From NCBI GenBank assembly GCA_018831055.1, contig JAHJRE010000207.1, forward strand, positions 1 to 53,384: a DNA stretch of 53,384 nucleotides. Direction: 5' to 3'. This stretch comes from Bacteroidota bacterium. Its GTDB lineage: Bacteria; Bacteroidota; Bacteroidia; Bacteroidales; B18-G4. Positions within the stretch are counted from its first letter, which is position 1. Each line of letters opens with the position of its first letter. The notes under the pieces were generated by a model that saw nothing but the letters and a program-made list of their open reading frames with translations, searched no databases and was not told the DNA's origin. Shown piece by piece: positions 26,339-34,298 of this stretch. The translations under genes and the position numbers were made by a program.

Positions 26339-27399
26339 CGGGATAACAGCATCAGTGTGTGATGCTGATTCATGAAGTGGTTATAAATAAGAATGTTATT
26401 GATCTCTTTCGGAATTCCTCGTTTAATTATCAGGGGTTCCGGAATGTGTTGTGTCTCCAGGATTTTAATTGCTGTCCAGAATCCAAAAGCCGAAGCGGTA
26501 TGATACTCACCGCATAAATGTTTATAATAAACCTGAGCCCTGTCACTGAAAAGATTTTCGTACATCTGATCAAATACGCTGTCGTAACGCATGTCACCAC
26601 TGTAACCCATCACAGTAAGATCAATATTTCCAGGTTTCATATTGTTTTCTTCCAGGAAGCTGATAATCCTGTAATTGATTGTTTCCGGACAATCTGGATT
26701 CAGGAAGGTATCAACCGCCATAAGCCTGCCGTAGTTCTTTTTCCCAGGCTCATCAGAAAGCATCACAAACACCGATCCTTCTCCTGAAATGGTACCGTTG
26801 GTCTTCTCCGATAACAGATCCAGGTTCCTGATGGGATTTTCCTTCCAATATCCAAGCCGCGAAAGAATTTTAAAATTGTTTTCCGAAGTTTCATCTATGC
26901 CACCGACCAGTATCCTGTGAGCTTCCCCTTCCTTAATAAGCAGCATGGCGTCTGTCAGGGCGCTTTCAAAAGAAAAACCCCGGTGTACATAAGTAAAATT
27001 GTAGTTGTGGCATTTCAGGTGAACGGCAATCTGAGCGCCGACCGTGTTATGCGTTGAACGGATGAATGAGGTTGGGGTGAGTAACTGCTCCCCGTTCTCA
27101 ATCATAGACATCAGGAATTTCTCGGTATCCTCTACGCAACCCATACCTGTACCGGTTATTATGGCATCAGGATTTTCCATCTGAGCGTCGTTCAAACAAA
27201 TTTTAGCGGATGAAAGTCCAATCCGGTTGATACGGCTCATTCTTCTGAGTTCAAGTGGAGGGATAAAATCCTTGTAATTCGGATCAACACAGGTAAGATT
27301 ATTTTGGTAGTATTCTTGCACCTGGTCAAGAAAAGCCGAATTATCGAAAGTCTGCTGCGGGGTGATTGCCCCTGTCCCGGTGATGTATATCTGTTTCAT
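26335..27399 (-). CDS. Catalytically degenerate ketosynthase (chain-length-factor-like)
   Basis: The 354-residue protein keeps the thiolase-fold ketosynthase outline but lacks the catalytic triad. Aligned by eye with the ketosynthase at 37824-39044, the active-site Cys (NYTISAACAS) becomes Gly141 (NFTYVHRGFS). The first His (NAHGTGT) becomes Gly (VMGYSGD), and the second (GHTLGA) becomes Glu (GEYHTA). In aryl polyene systems and type II polyketide synthases such proteins are chain-length factors that pair with an active ketosynthase and set product length. The active ketosynthase at 27396-28598 overlaps this gene by 4 bases, so they probably form the heterodimer. Confidence 0.85.
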   Translation of the reverse strand: MKQIYITGTGAITPQQTFDNSAFLDQVQEYYQNNLTCVDPNYKDFIPPLELRRMSRINRIGLSSAKICLNDAQMENPDAIITGTGMGCVEDTEKFLMSMIENGEQLLTPTSFIRSTHNTVGAQIAVHLKCHNYNFTYVHRGFSFESALTDAMLLIKEGEAHRILVGGIDETSENNFKILSRLGYWKENPIRNLDLLSEKTNGTISGEGSVFVMLSDEPGKKNYGRLMAVDTFLNPDCPETINYRIISFLEENNMKPGNIDLTVMGYSGDMRYDSVFDQMYENLFSDRAQVYYKHLCGEYHTASAFGFWTAIKILETQHIPEPLIIKRGIPKEINNILIYNHFMNQHHTLMLLSR

Positions 27400-28598
27400 A
27401 CCGGCCTGGATAAAATAAGTGTCGAATTATTACCGCCAAAACCAAAGGAGTTGGTAAGTACATGGTTCACCATCCTGTTGCGGATAAGCTCCGTAACCGG
27501 GGTAAAATGAAGTTCTTCCATGGGTTTCTTGAATCCCATATTGGGGAAGATCAGGTTGTGCTGAATAGCCATCACGGAAAAAACCGTCTCAACAGCCCCG
27601 GCAGCACCAAGTGTGTGGCCAGTATATGGTTTGGTAGAGCTAACAAACGGGATCCGGTCTCCAAAAATAGTTTCAATAGCTTTCCCTTCCGATAAATCAT
27701 TATTTATAGTTCCAGTACCATGGGCATTGATATAGTCAATATCCTCAGGTTTAAGATTGCTAACCGTAAGTGCCTTCCTCATGGCCATTACTGCGCCTTC
27801 TCCTTCCGGTGAAGAGGCAGTCTGATGAAAAGCATCGTTGGCATTTCCCCAACCGCTTACCTCAGCAAGGATCTTTTTCCCATTAAGACGGGCGGCCTTT
27901 TCCGACTCAAGCATCAGGAAAGCAGCACCTTCGCCCAATGTCAGTCCGTTCCTGTTTTGGTCAAAAGGCTTGCACCCTTCTCGATCAAGTATCATCAGAG
28001 TATTAAACCCGTTGATGGTAAACTTTGACATGGCATCAGCACCTCCAACCAAAGCACGATCGAGCAATCCATTCCGGATCATCCTTGCACCCAGCATAAT
28101 GCTGTTTATCGAAGAAGAACACGCAGTGCTTATGGTGGTCATAAATCCTGAAAAACCAAGAAAAAAGGCTACTTTTTCGGTTGCATCCCCGCAATCGTGG
28201 GTTCCAATGTATACATTGCTGTTGTCATTATTGAGAAAATCCAGGTAATAATTCTCGCTTTTTACCATCCCGCCGACTGTTGTGGCGGATATGACCCCGT
28301 TCCGGAGCCCGTCGCCCGGATCAACACCAGCCATCTGTAAAGCCTCCTGTGCAGCAATCATAGAAAGCAAAGCTGTCCGGGTATACCCTTGCCTAGGGTC
28401 AAGACCTAATATTGCGGATAATTCCTCATCGCTGGCACGTACTTCCGCTACCGGAATGTCATCACGGTGAAGGGTATCAATATACTTTACCTTTCCTATG
28501 CCGCTTTCTTGCTGTAACAATGAGGAAAGGTTCCCGGCAAAGTTTTTCCCAATGGCAGTAATAAGCCCTAATCCTGTAATGAAAACCCTATCCGGCAT
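27396..28598 (-). CDS. Active beta-ketoacyl-ACP synthase (FabF-type)
   Basis: The 400-residue ketosynthase has an intact triad: Cys160 in TISTACSSS, His293 in NAHGTGT and His328 in KPYTGHTLGAAG. The Gly-rich end (TNSFGFGGNNSTLIL) is normal for FabB/F enzymes. It catalyses decarboxylative condensation of malonyl-ACP with the growing acyl chain. It lies 3 bases after an ACP gene and overlaps the Cys-less homologue by 4 bases, the ACP-KS-CLF order expected of an aryl polyene elongation module. Which ketosynthase builds the polyene and which the alkyl part cannot be told from sequence. Confidence 0.92.
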   Translation of the reverse strand: MPDRVFITGLGLITAIGKNFAGNLSSLLQQESGIGKVKYIDTLHRDDIPVAEVRASDEELSAILGLDPRQGYTRTALLSMIAAQEALQMAGVDPGDGLRNGVISATTVGGMVKSENYYLDFLNNDNSNVYIGTHDCGDATEKVAFFLGFSGFMTTISTACSSSINSIMLGARMIRNGLLDRALVGGADAMSKFTINGFNTLMILDREGCKPFDQNRNGLTLGEGAAFLMLESEKAARLNGKKILAEVSGWGNANDAFHQTASSPEGEGAVMAMRKALTVSNLKPEDIDYINAHGTGTINNDLSEGKAIETIFGDRIPFVSSTKPYTGHTLGAAGAVETVFSVMAIQHNLIFPNMGFKKPMEELHFTPVTELIRNRMVNHVLTNSFGFGGNNSTLILSRPV

Positions 28599-28601
28599 TG
28601 G

Positions 28602-28859
28602 TTATTTTTTCCTGTGTTCGGTTATATACTCTGCCATGCTTCTGACTGAGAAAAATATCTTTTTCCCTTCCTTGGGATCCTCAATCTTTATGCCGTAATT
28701 CCTCTCCAGTAACACAATGAGTTCAAGGGCATCAATAGAATCCAGTCCAAGGCCCTCTCCAAATAATGGTGCATCGGCATCAATATCTTCCGGTTCAATA
28801 TCTTCCAGGTTAAGAGCCTCAATGATCTCATTTTTCAGTTTGTTTATCAATTCTTCCAT
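28602..28859 (-). CDS. Acyl carrier protein 1
   Basis: The 85-residue protein is a typical acidic ACP with the phosphopantetheine site at Ser41 in GLGLDSIDALEL, and a helix-rich frame of normal length. It carries intermediates of chain extension. It sits between a small ketosynthase-like protein and the ketosynthase/CLF pair. No phosphopantetheinyl transferase gene is in the window, so the enzyme that loads it must be encoded elsewhere. Confidence 0.95.
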   Translation of the reverse strand: MEELINKLKNEIIEALNLEDIEPEDIDADAPLFGEGLGLDSIDALELIVLLERNYGIKIEDPKEGKKIFFSVRSMAEYITEHRKK

Positions 28860-28869
28860 CTCATTCAGT

Positions 28870-29514
28870 TTAAAATAGTTCTTTTATTGAGCTGGTAACA
28901 AAAGGCATGGAAAAATCCCTGCTTCCTGAAACCGTCTCTTCCACCAACAAAAGCAATGAATCGTAAGTATTACCGTCAGCTTCAACCCACCCGGTAATAC
29001 ATACTTTCAGCTTTTTCATTTGAAACAGCAAACTTACATAATCCTGAATGAATTCCATAGAAAATGTTGGCTGTATGAAAATTACATTTTCCCCTTTGAA
29101 TCCATTCCGTATACAAATCTCGCCTGTCATGATATTCGGCAGAGTATAAACAAAAAGTGCAGGGCTTGGGAAATAGTTTTCATCATCTTCAATGGTTGCC
29201 TGAAAACTTCTGTCAATATCTATAGAACTGGATCGGTTAGCTATCACCACACCTATTTCTTCCGGTAAATACCTATCCATAAGCTTCTTATCCATCAGAA
29301 GAATTTCAGCTGTCAGGAAGCCCAATCGTGTGAGGATATCCATTTTGTAAAACTTGGGATATCCGATATTAAACTGTTTATAAACCGATTTCAGGAAGAG
29401 GCCTGGGTTTTCTGCCTGAGGTTGGGAAAATTTCAGGATGTTGTTAACACTTACCTGATTATCCCCAATCCTGCAACTTGAGCTTATGACAATATTTTCC
29501 GGATAGTGCTCCAT
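28870..29514 (-). CDS. Short ketosynthase-like protein without catalytic residues
   Basis: The 214-residue protein looks like the N-terminal half of a ketosynthase. It contains EIGVVIANRSSSIDID and FPSPALFVYTLPNIMTGEIC, which parallel the GxxxGT and active-site-entry regions of FabF. The next stretch (NVIFIQPTFSMEFIQDYVSL) replaces the Cys region, and there is no Cys-His-His set. It starts 3 bases after the upstream ketosynthase gene. It is too conserved in layout to be plain debris and may be a structural partner of a ketosynthase. Such short proteins beside ketosynthases occur in flexirubin clusters, with no proven role. Confidence 0.7.
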   Translation of the reverse strand: MEHYPENIVISSSCRIGDNQVSVNNILKFSQPQAENPGLFLKSVYKQFNIGYPKFYKMDILTRLGFLTAEILLMDKKLMDRYLPEEIGVVIANRSSSIDIDRSFQATIEDDENYFPSPALFVYTLPNIMTGEICIRNGFKGENVIFIQPTFSMEFIQDYVSLLFQMKKLKVCITGWVEADGNTYDSLLLLVEETVSGSRDFSMPFVTSSIKELF

Positions 29515-29517
29515 TGT

Positions 29518-30675
29518 TCAATTATCTTTCCTGAATAATACTGCGGCATTACATCCCCCAAAGCCAGATGCGGTTTTCAGGGCATGGTTTATTTGTGCTG
29601 TTTCCTGTGTTTTCGGAATTCTCAGTGGTATACTAACCCCATGGTTTTCATATCCTATTGAAGGCATCAGGATGTTTCTCCGCATGGATTCAACTGTAAG
29701 CACCGACTCGATTACTCCGGCCGCCCCCAATGTATGTCCGAAACAACCTTTGAAACTGTTAACAGGGACTGAAGACAGACCACAGCGGTCAAAAGCTTTG
29801 GCTTCCATCTCGTCGTTGTAGTCGGTAGCGGTTCCATGAGCAGAGAGAAAATCTATATTTTCCGGCAACATTCCAACCTCTTCCAGGGTTTTCCGTACTG
29901 CGTGGAATAATCCTTCTCCTGTTCTGGAGGGCCCGGAAATATGATTGGCGTCATTACTGGAAGCACCTGCAACGACCGAAATCCTGGAATTCTCTTCGAT
30001 CAGTGTGGGATCGGTTGTGAGAATTATTGTTCCGCTACCCTCTCCCAAAGTCAGGCCATCTCTTGAACTATCAAACGGGCGGCATGGACCGGGACTTAAT
30101 GACTGGAAGGACTGGAAACCGGCAACCACAAAGCGGGAAAGAATATCCGCACCCGTAATCACAGCATGTTTATACCTCCCGGTCTGCAATAAAATCCTGG
30201 CAGTGTTTATAGCCAGAACTCCTGATATGCAAGCATTACAGATAAGTACGGGTTCATTGGCCATGCCGAAAAAATCCCTGATCAGGAAAGCAGAGTCCCA
30301 GAGCGACAAACGTTCCTTCGGAAATTTGTCCTGGTTTCTTCGTTCAAGCAAATCTATATTGCCTTTGGTTGTGGATAAAATAAATAAGGTATCCTCCGAA
30401 TCAACAGGGATATTACTTTTTTCAATTGCCAACGAAAGCGAAGTCAATGCAAGTTTCTCAAAAAGGGTGTGGTCATCTGGAGATGCTGATCGTTCAAAAT
30501 GCTTATCCAGTAATGTCCTGTCGACAAGTGATAAGGGAACAGGGACCCGTGAGATATCCCCGGGCTGGTTGATACGGATACCACTTCTCTTCTCAAGGAT
30601 AGAATTTACATTTTCTGCAGTAGAAAAACCAACAGAAGTGATGATATTGGAGGATTCTATAAAAACCTTTCTCAT
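29518..30675 (-). CDS. Beta-ketoacyl-ACP synthase, second active copy
   Basis: The 385-residue ketosynthase has the triad Cys149 in ICNACISGVLA, His280 in SAHGTATD and His314 in GCFGHTLGAAG. The C-terminus ASGFGGCNAAVLF is normal. It is somewhat shorter and more divergent than the other two active copies, mainly in its N-terminal third, and could have its own substrate range. It lies 8 bases after the BtrH-like gene. With the non-catalytic short protein downstream it may form a second ketosynthase pair. Confidence 0.9.
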   Translation of the reverse strand: MRKVFIESSNIITSVGFSTAENVNSILEKRSGIRINQPGDISRVPVPLSLVDRTLLDKHFERSASPDDHTLFEKLALTSLSLAIEKSNIPVDSEDTLFILSTTKGNIDLLERRNQDKFPKERLSLWDSAFLIRDFFGMANEPVLICNACISGVLAINTARILLQTGRYKHAVITGADILSRFVVAGFQSFQSLSPGPCRPFDSSRDGLTLGEGSGTIILTTDPTLIEENSRISVVAGASSNDANHISGPSRTGEGLFHAVRKTLEEVGMLPENIDFLSAHGTATDYNDEMEAKAFDRCGLSSVPVNSFKGCFGHTLGAAGVIESVLTVESMRRNILMPSIGYENHGVSIPLRIPKTQETAQINHALKTASGFGGCNAAVLFRKDN

Positions 30676-30683
30676 GTCGGATT

Positions 30684-31685
30684 TCAGGAAATTGCCCCTT
30701 TCAGCTTTTTATAAATTTGTTCCTCATCACTGGCAATACCCCTGAGGATCTCAGCAATGCCCGGATATGATCCATTTTCTCCCGACCGGTTTTTCACTAT
30801 TCTGGAAGCTTCTACAGCAAATAATCTCCACTGGTCACCAACACGGGTCATGTCTTCGGATAATTTCATCAGGGTATCCTTACCTGTAATTTCCGATGCC
30901 TGTTGCAGGAAGGCTGCATAAATAAACCGGAAACCGGCACCCCCGGTACCTATTTCCTCCTGAGCGCGAATAATCTGTCCCAGATATAGAGAAGCCTTTT
31001 CAATGCCGAGTTTCTGAGGATACCTCGCAATTTTGCCGGCCATGAATCGTATCCCTTTAACACCAAACATAGGAACGGGAATAGTCAACATATCTTTACA
31101 GGTTTTCCTGATACCTTTGACAACTGCCTCCTGAAGATCGATCTTTTCGGGAAGCCTTGTTGCATAATACATATGCCCATGCGGAGCAAACAATCCCCGT
31201 GCAAATCTTACCCTTTTCAAGTCATTGTATGTCAGAAACTCAGGAGTTTCCATAATGGGATCACTAACTATATAAGAACCGTTTTCCCTCCCATAAATAA
31301 CAATATTATGGGCATTGAAATGAAAACGGTAGGGCTTGGGGAAATAGGTCAGATGGTAAACCCCCACAAGTAAGCCCGCCGGGATGCCCTGTGAAATAAC
31401 TTCATCGAGTTCTTTCATTGCCCTTTCGGGATCTCTGAATTTCTTTTTTTCGATGCTTATCCCAAGCTGATGGGTAACCCTCCTGAAAATAATCCCCGGA
31501 AAAGGCCGGAAGGAAGTAACTGGAATATCATTAACTTTAACAAAGGGCATGTGGGCGAAAAAAAGACCGGATCCAATACCATAAATCAGTGGCTCACTGA
31601 GGTCATACCCATAATGCCTTAACAGATTGGACGTTACCCCATTCTCACAATGTGCCGATTGCCTGTGTTCAAAATCCAGTTTCAT
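30684..31685 (-). CDS. BtrH-like acyltransferase (BtrH_N plus DUF4872-type)
   Basis: The 333-residue protein has a papain-like BtrH N-terminal domain. Cys13 in SAHCENGVTSNLLRHYG is the likely nucleophile, with the His region HFNAHNIVIYG at about 123-132 and an Asp in YIVSDPI. A helical C-terminal domain (about 180-333) resembles DUF4872. BtrH of butirosin biosynthesis moves an acyl group from an ACP to an amine. Here the protein probably takes an acyl or aryl chain from one of the cluster ACPs, or releases it. The acceptor is unknown. It sits between the HTH gene and a ketosynthase with short gaps of 24 and 8 bases. Confidence 0.82.
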   Translation of the reverse strand: MKLDFEHRQSAHCENGVTSNLLRHYGYDLSEPLIYGIGSGLFFAHMPFVKVNDIPVTSFRPFPGIIFRRVTHQLGISIEKKKFRDPERAMKELDEVISQGIPAGLLVGVYHLTYFPKPYRFHFNAHNIVIYGRENGSYIVSDPIMETPEFLTYNDLKRVRFARGLFAPHGHMYYATRLPEKIDLQEAVVKGIRKTCKDMLTIPVPMFGVKGIRFMAGKIARYPQKLGIEKASLYLGQIIRAQEEIGTGGAGFRFIYAAFLQQASEITGKDTLMKLSEDMTRVGDQWRLFAVEASRIVKNRSGENGSYPGIAEILRGIASDEEQIYKKLKGAIS

Positions 31686-31709
31686 GATTTTCTCCCCTTA
31701 CGGTATATC

Positions 31710-32108
31710 TTAATCTGTCTGCCTAAGTTCTTCAATAGTAACATTTAATGCATCTGCATACTTTTTCAGGATTTCTGTATCCAGTTTAAGAAACCCGGAT
31801 GGTTTCAGATGACGTTTTACTTTCCAACGGCTCAACCCTACATAGGAAGCCAGAAGACGAACATCCATCTGGTTTTTTTCCATATGGTAGGCGAGCGGGC
31901 TCAATCTTCCCTGATCGACAAGTTCTTTCACACGGGCTATCCTTTTATGAATGTTGTCCCAGGCTTGTTGCATCACAATGTTCTTGGGTTCCCATCCTAC
32001 GCTTCCCACTGTGATGTATTTCCCATTCTCATCCAAAACATAACAAGGTTCCCGGAATTTTCCTTCCAGCATATTAGCATCATCCTGAGGTACCTCATTC
32101 TTCTTCAT
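31710..32108 (-). CDS. Small HTH (XRE-like) protein in the pigment operon
   Basis: The 132-residue protein ends in a helix-turn-helix of the XRE type (about 80-130: VRLLASYVGLSRWKVKRHL, then LKKYADALNVTIEELRQ). Its first 75 residues form another module with CYVLDENGKYITVGSVGWEP and a helix around QQAWDNIHKRIARVKELV. This could be a cluster-specific regulator. Lying in mid-operon, it would be made with the biosynthetic enzymes and could provide feedback. No operator could be identified. It might alternatively act as a protein-protein adaptor. Confidence 0.75.
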   Translation of the reverse strand: MKKNEVPQDDANMLEGKFREPCYVLDENGKYITVGSVGWEPKNIVMQQAWDNIHKRIARVKELVDQGRLSPLAYHMEKNQMDVRLLASYVGLSRWKVKRHLKPSGFLKLDTEILKKYADALNVTIEELRQTD

Positions 32109-32126
32109 TCAGCTCGCTTTTAAAGC

Positions 32127-32558
32127 TTAGTCGTTTTTTACAAAGATCTTCATTTCACATTCTGCCAGCAATTCACCTTCCTGGGTTATCTGACCACGTA
32201 TTAATGTTGCCATAAGTATTTCATTTTCAATGTTGATTCGGGTTTTTATCACAGAACCAACGGCAGGCAACTTATATATGTGAAGATTCTTTATTGAGCC
32301 TATCATTCCAAGTGGAACCTCTTTCTTCTCAATCATGTGCATAATTCCACCCCTCACTGCAAGAGTCTGGGCTATATTTTCAATCAATCCCGGTTCCCTT
32401 AAAAAACCATCTCTAACAAAGATATTATCCTCTTCGATAACAAAATTGGTTTCAGTTGAAACCTCATCAGACGCTAATACCTTTCCAACCATCACAAAAG
32501 GAGGCTTCTGGGGAATGAGAATGCTGATGTTCTTGTCTGAAACTTCCTGAATATCCAT
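32127..32558 (-). CDS. ApeP-like hotdog dehydratase
   Basis: The 143-residue hotdog protein resembles the ApeP/FabZ-type dehydratase of aryl polyene clusters. It opens with IPQKPPFVMVGKV and has GFLREPGLIENIAQTLA around Glu60, the expected catalytic acid. No His corresponds to the FabZ GHFP histidine, which is typical of a subset of these proteins. With the FabZ-like protein at 23944-24318, which has the His but not the Glu, the two could complement each other as a heterodimer. The expected reaction is dehydration of 3-hydroxyacyl-ACP to the enoyl form that is kept as a polyene. Confidence 0.82.
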   Translation of the reverse strand: MDIQEVSDKNISILIPQKPPFVMVGKVLASDEVSTETNFVIEEDNIFVRDGFLREPGLIENIAQTLAVRGGIMHMIEKKEVPLGMIGSIKNLHIYKLPAVGSVIKTRINIENEILMATLIRGQITQEGELLAECEMKIFVKND

Positions 32559-32575
32559 GAATCAACTGAGGTAGA

Positions 32576-32914
32576 TTATTCAACTGTCAGCTTTGCCGAT
32601 TTCTTTCCAAACTGATTGCATTTGGCGGATACTTTGATCTCATCTCCCGGTTTCAGATTTTCCAGGACAAATTCAATGGTTTCCTGTTGAACATCGGCTT
32701 GTTTTTCCGGAGTTTTCACAGCAACCTGCTCTCCGTTAACTTCTACTATGATCTCATCAATATAATGTTTTTCAACATCTTTAACCTTATGGATCACTGT
32801 CACTTCCAATACACCGGTATTCTTGTTAAGCTTTAATTCAACCTTTTTTGGAGCGGTGGCAAATACCATTATCCCTATCAGGAAGAAAGCCATTAAAAAA
32901 ACTAATCTTTTCAT
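32576..32914 (-). CDS. Exported superoxide-reductase-fold-like small protein
   Basis: The 112-residue protein has a signal peptide (RLVFLMAFFLIGIMVFATA) and a small beta-sandwich. The phrases VIHKVKDVEKHYIDEIIVEVNG (split at His42 and His50) and SAKCNQFGKKSAK resemble the HPxxxxHYI and CNxHG motifs of desulfoferrodoxin/superoxide reductase centre II. Two His and the Cys (C99) are kept; the His of CNxHG is Phe. It may bind metal weakly or not at all. It is 11 bases after the two-membrane-segment gene and 17 before the hotdog gene, firmly inside the operon. Function is unknown. Confidence 0.65.
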   Translation of the reverse strand: MKRLVFLMAFFLIGIMVFATAPKKVELKLNKNTGVLEVTVIHKVKDVEKHYIDEIIVEVNGEQVAVKTPEKQADVQQETIEFVLENLKPGDEIKVSAKCNQFGKKSAKLTVE

Positions 32915-32925
32915 CTCAATAATTT

Positions 32926-33111
32926 TTATTCAAAATATGTTAAATACACTACCAATCCTGCATGAAGCAGGGCTGAAATAAATGTAAGGATACCAAAGAG
33001 CCTGTGGATCCTGAACTTTACACGAATGACCCTTAAACCCATCAGAATGGTCAGGGTAAGTAAAACCAGGGTGAGTATCCCTAAGGGTATAACAAAAATA
33101 TACAGGTCCAT
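32926..33111 (-). CDS. 61-residue two-TM protein with a His pair
   Basis: The protein consists of two membrane segments (about 5-27 and 38-57). His36 and His50 are 14 residues apart at either end of the second one (HRLFGILTFISALLH). This spacing is like the axial haem ligands of b-type cytochrome and ferric-reductase helices, but a single such helix would have to dimerise to bind two haems. It is 2 bases after DarB and 11 before the superoxide-reductase-like gene. The reading frame is well supported by context; haem binding is speculative. Confidence 0.7.
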   Translation of the reverse strand: MDLYIFVIPLGILTLVLLTLTILMGLRVIRVKFRIHRLFGILTFISALLHAGLVVYLTYFE

Positions 33112-33113
33112 GT

Positions 33114-34259
33114 TTAAACAACTTTAAGTAATGCGTATGTATAAGAAAAACGTGCGCTTTCCGGTACCATAAGAAGGACATCCATTCCCTTTTCAAGCTT
33201 TCCGCTATTAAACAGTTCTTCAAGCATCAGGAATACCGAGGCTGATCCCACATTTCCCACTCTGGTAAGGTTGGTAAACCATTTTTCTGATGGTATTTCC
33301 AAACCAAATTTCCGCATCTCTTCATGTATCCTTGGTCTGAAGTACTCTGAAGAAAAATGCGGAAGGAAAAAATTCACATTAGCCAGATCATAACCGTGTT
33401 TATCCAATACTTCTTTAAAGAACATGGTTCCTTTGGGTACTATGTTGGATGATAGGAGTTTAACATCTTGCTTGAAGGAGAAAAGAGCCCTTTCGAGCCA
33501 ATCATTCGGTTCGTAATCCAGCCAGCTCGTCATATCACCATTATCAGTCTTTTCACCTCCTGAGTACATGCAGGTTTCCAGTTCATTAGCAAAAGACTTA
33601 TTCTCCATCCACTCTATCCTGAGAGAAATCCTGTTTTCTGCGGGTTTATTCTGCAGCAAAGCAGCACCAGCTCCATCCGATAACATCCATCTTAAAAAAT
33701 CCTTTTCAAAAGCGATTATTGGATTCTTTTTTAGTTCCTTTAGTTTTGCCGTTTCGTTTTCGAAATTTTTAGAAAGCATAAAGGGAGATAATCTCTCGGA
33801 TCCTGTGCAAACGGCATTATCTGAGCTTCCGCATTTTACCGAAAGGTAGGCAAATTTCATGGCCTGAATACCGGCGTTACAGGCCCCCGAAGAGGAAAGA
33901 ATCTCAACAGGCGGGCAATTTAAAAGTCCATGTACCATGCTGGTATGGGATGGCAGCAATTGATCGGGTGATGTTGTTCCGCACGACAAAAGATCAACAT
34001 CTTCGAGGTTAAAGCCATTGCCAAACAAACCCCGGATAGCTTCCACGGTAATTTCGGTATTGGAATGAGTTGGACGCCCCTGGCGGTCCAAAGCATAATA
34101 TCGGACTTTTATTCCATTGTTTCTTAATACCAAACCTTTTCCTTTGGATGCTTCATTGTCGATCATCCCAAGGAAATCTTCCATGTGATCATTGGAAACA
34201 CCCTCGTTGGGTAAAAATTTCGATAGTCTCGTTATGTAAACCTCATTCATCATATTCAT
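33114..34259 (-). CDS. darB: DarB/StlD-family ketosynthase (dialkylresorcinol synthase)
   Basis: The 381-residue KAS III-type enzyme begins with NEVYITRLSKFLPNEGVSND, characteristic of the StlD/DarB group. The catalytic triad is Cys127 (SSSGACNAG), His301 (LPHFSSE) and Asn336 (TRVGNVGSA). DarB condenses a beta-ketoacyl thioester with an enoyl thioester and cyclises them to a cyclohexanedione, which DarA aromatises to a 2,5-dialkylresorcinol. The DarA gene lies 39 bases upstream. Three close ATG codons exist (34259, 34253, 34250) and the true start is ambiguous. DarA plus DarB beside an aryl polyene set is the hallmark of flexirubin clusters. Confidence 0.92.
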   Translation of the reverse strand: MNMMNEVYITRLSKFLPNEGVSNDHMEDFLGMIDNEASKGKGLVLRNNGIKVRYYALDRQGRPTHSNTEITVEAIRGLFGNGFNLEDVDLLSCGTTSPDQLLPSHTSMVHGLLNCPPVEILSSSGACNAGIQAMKFAYLSVKCGSSDNAVCTGSERLSPFMLSKNFENETAKLKELKKNPIIAFEKDFLRWMLSDGAGAALLQNKPAENRISLRIEWMENKSFANELETCMYSGGEKTDNGDMTSWLDYEPNDWLERALFSFKQDVKLLSSNIVPKGTMFFKEVLDKHGYDLANVNFFLPHFSSEYFRPRIHEEMRKFGLEIPSEKWFTNLTRVGNVGSASVFLMLEELFNSGKLEKGMDVLLMVPESARFSYTYALLKVV

Positions 34260-34298
34260 TCCCGCTTGAGTGGGGCAAAGATATAAATTGTCCTTTAT

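Noticed and set aside
29945-30745. Plus-strand open frame of 266 residues opposite the ketosynthase at 29518-30675.
   Set aside because: It lies antisense to a well-supported gene, has no recognisable motif, and shows the Ser/Arg/Leu-rich composition of a shadow frame.
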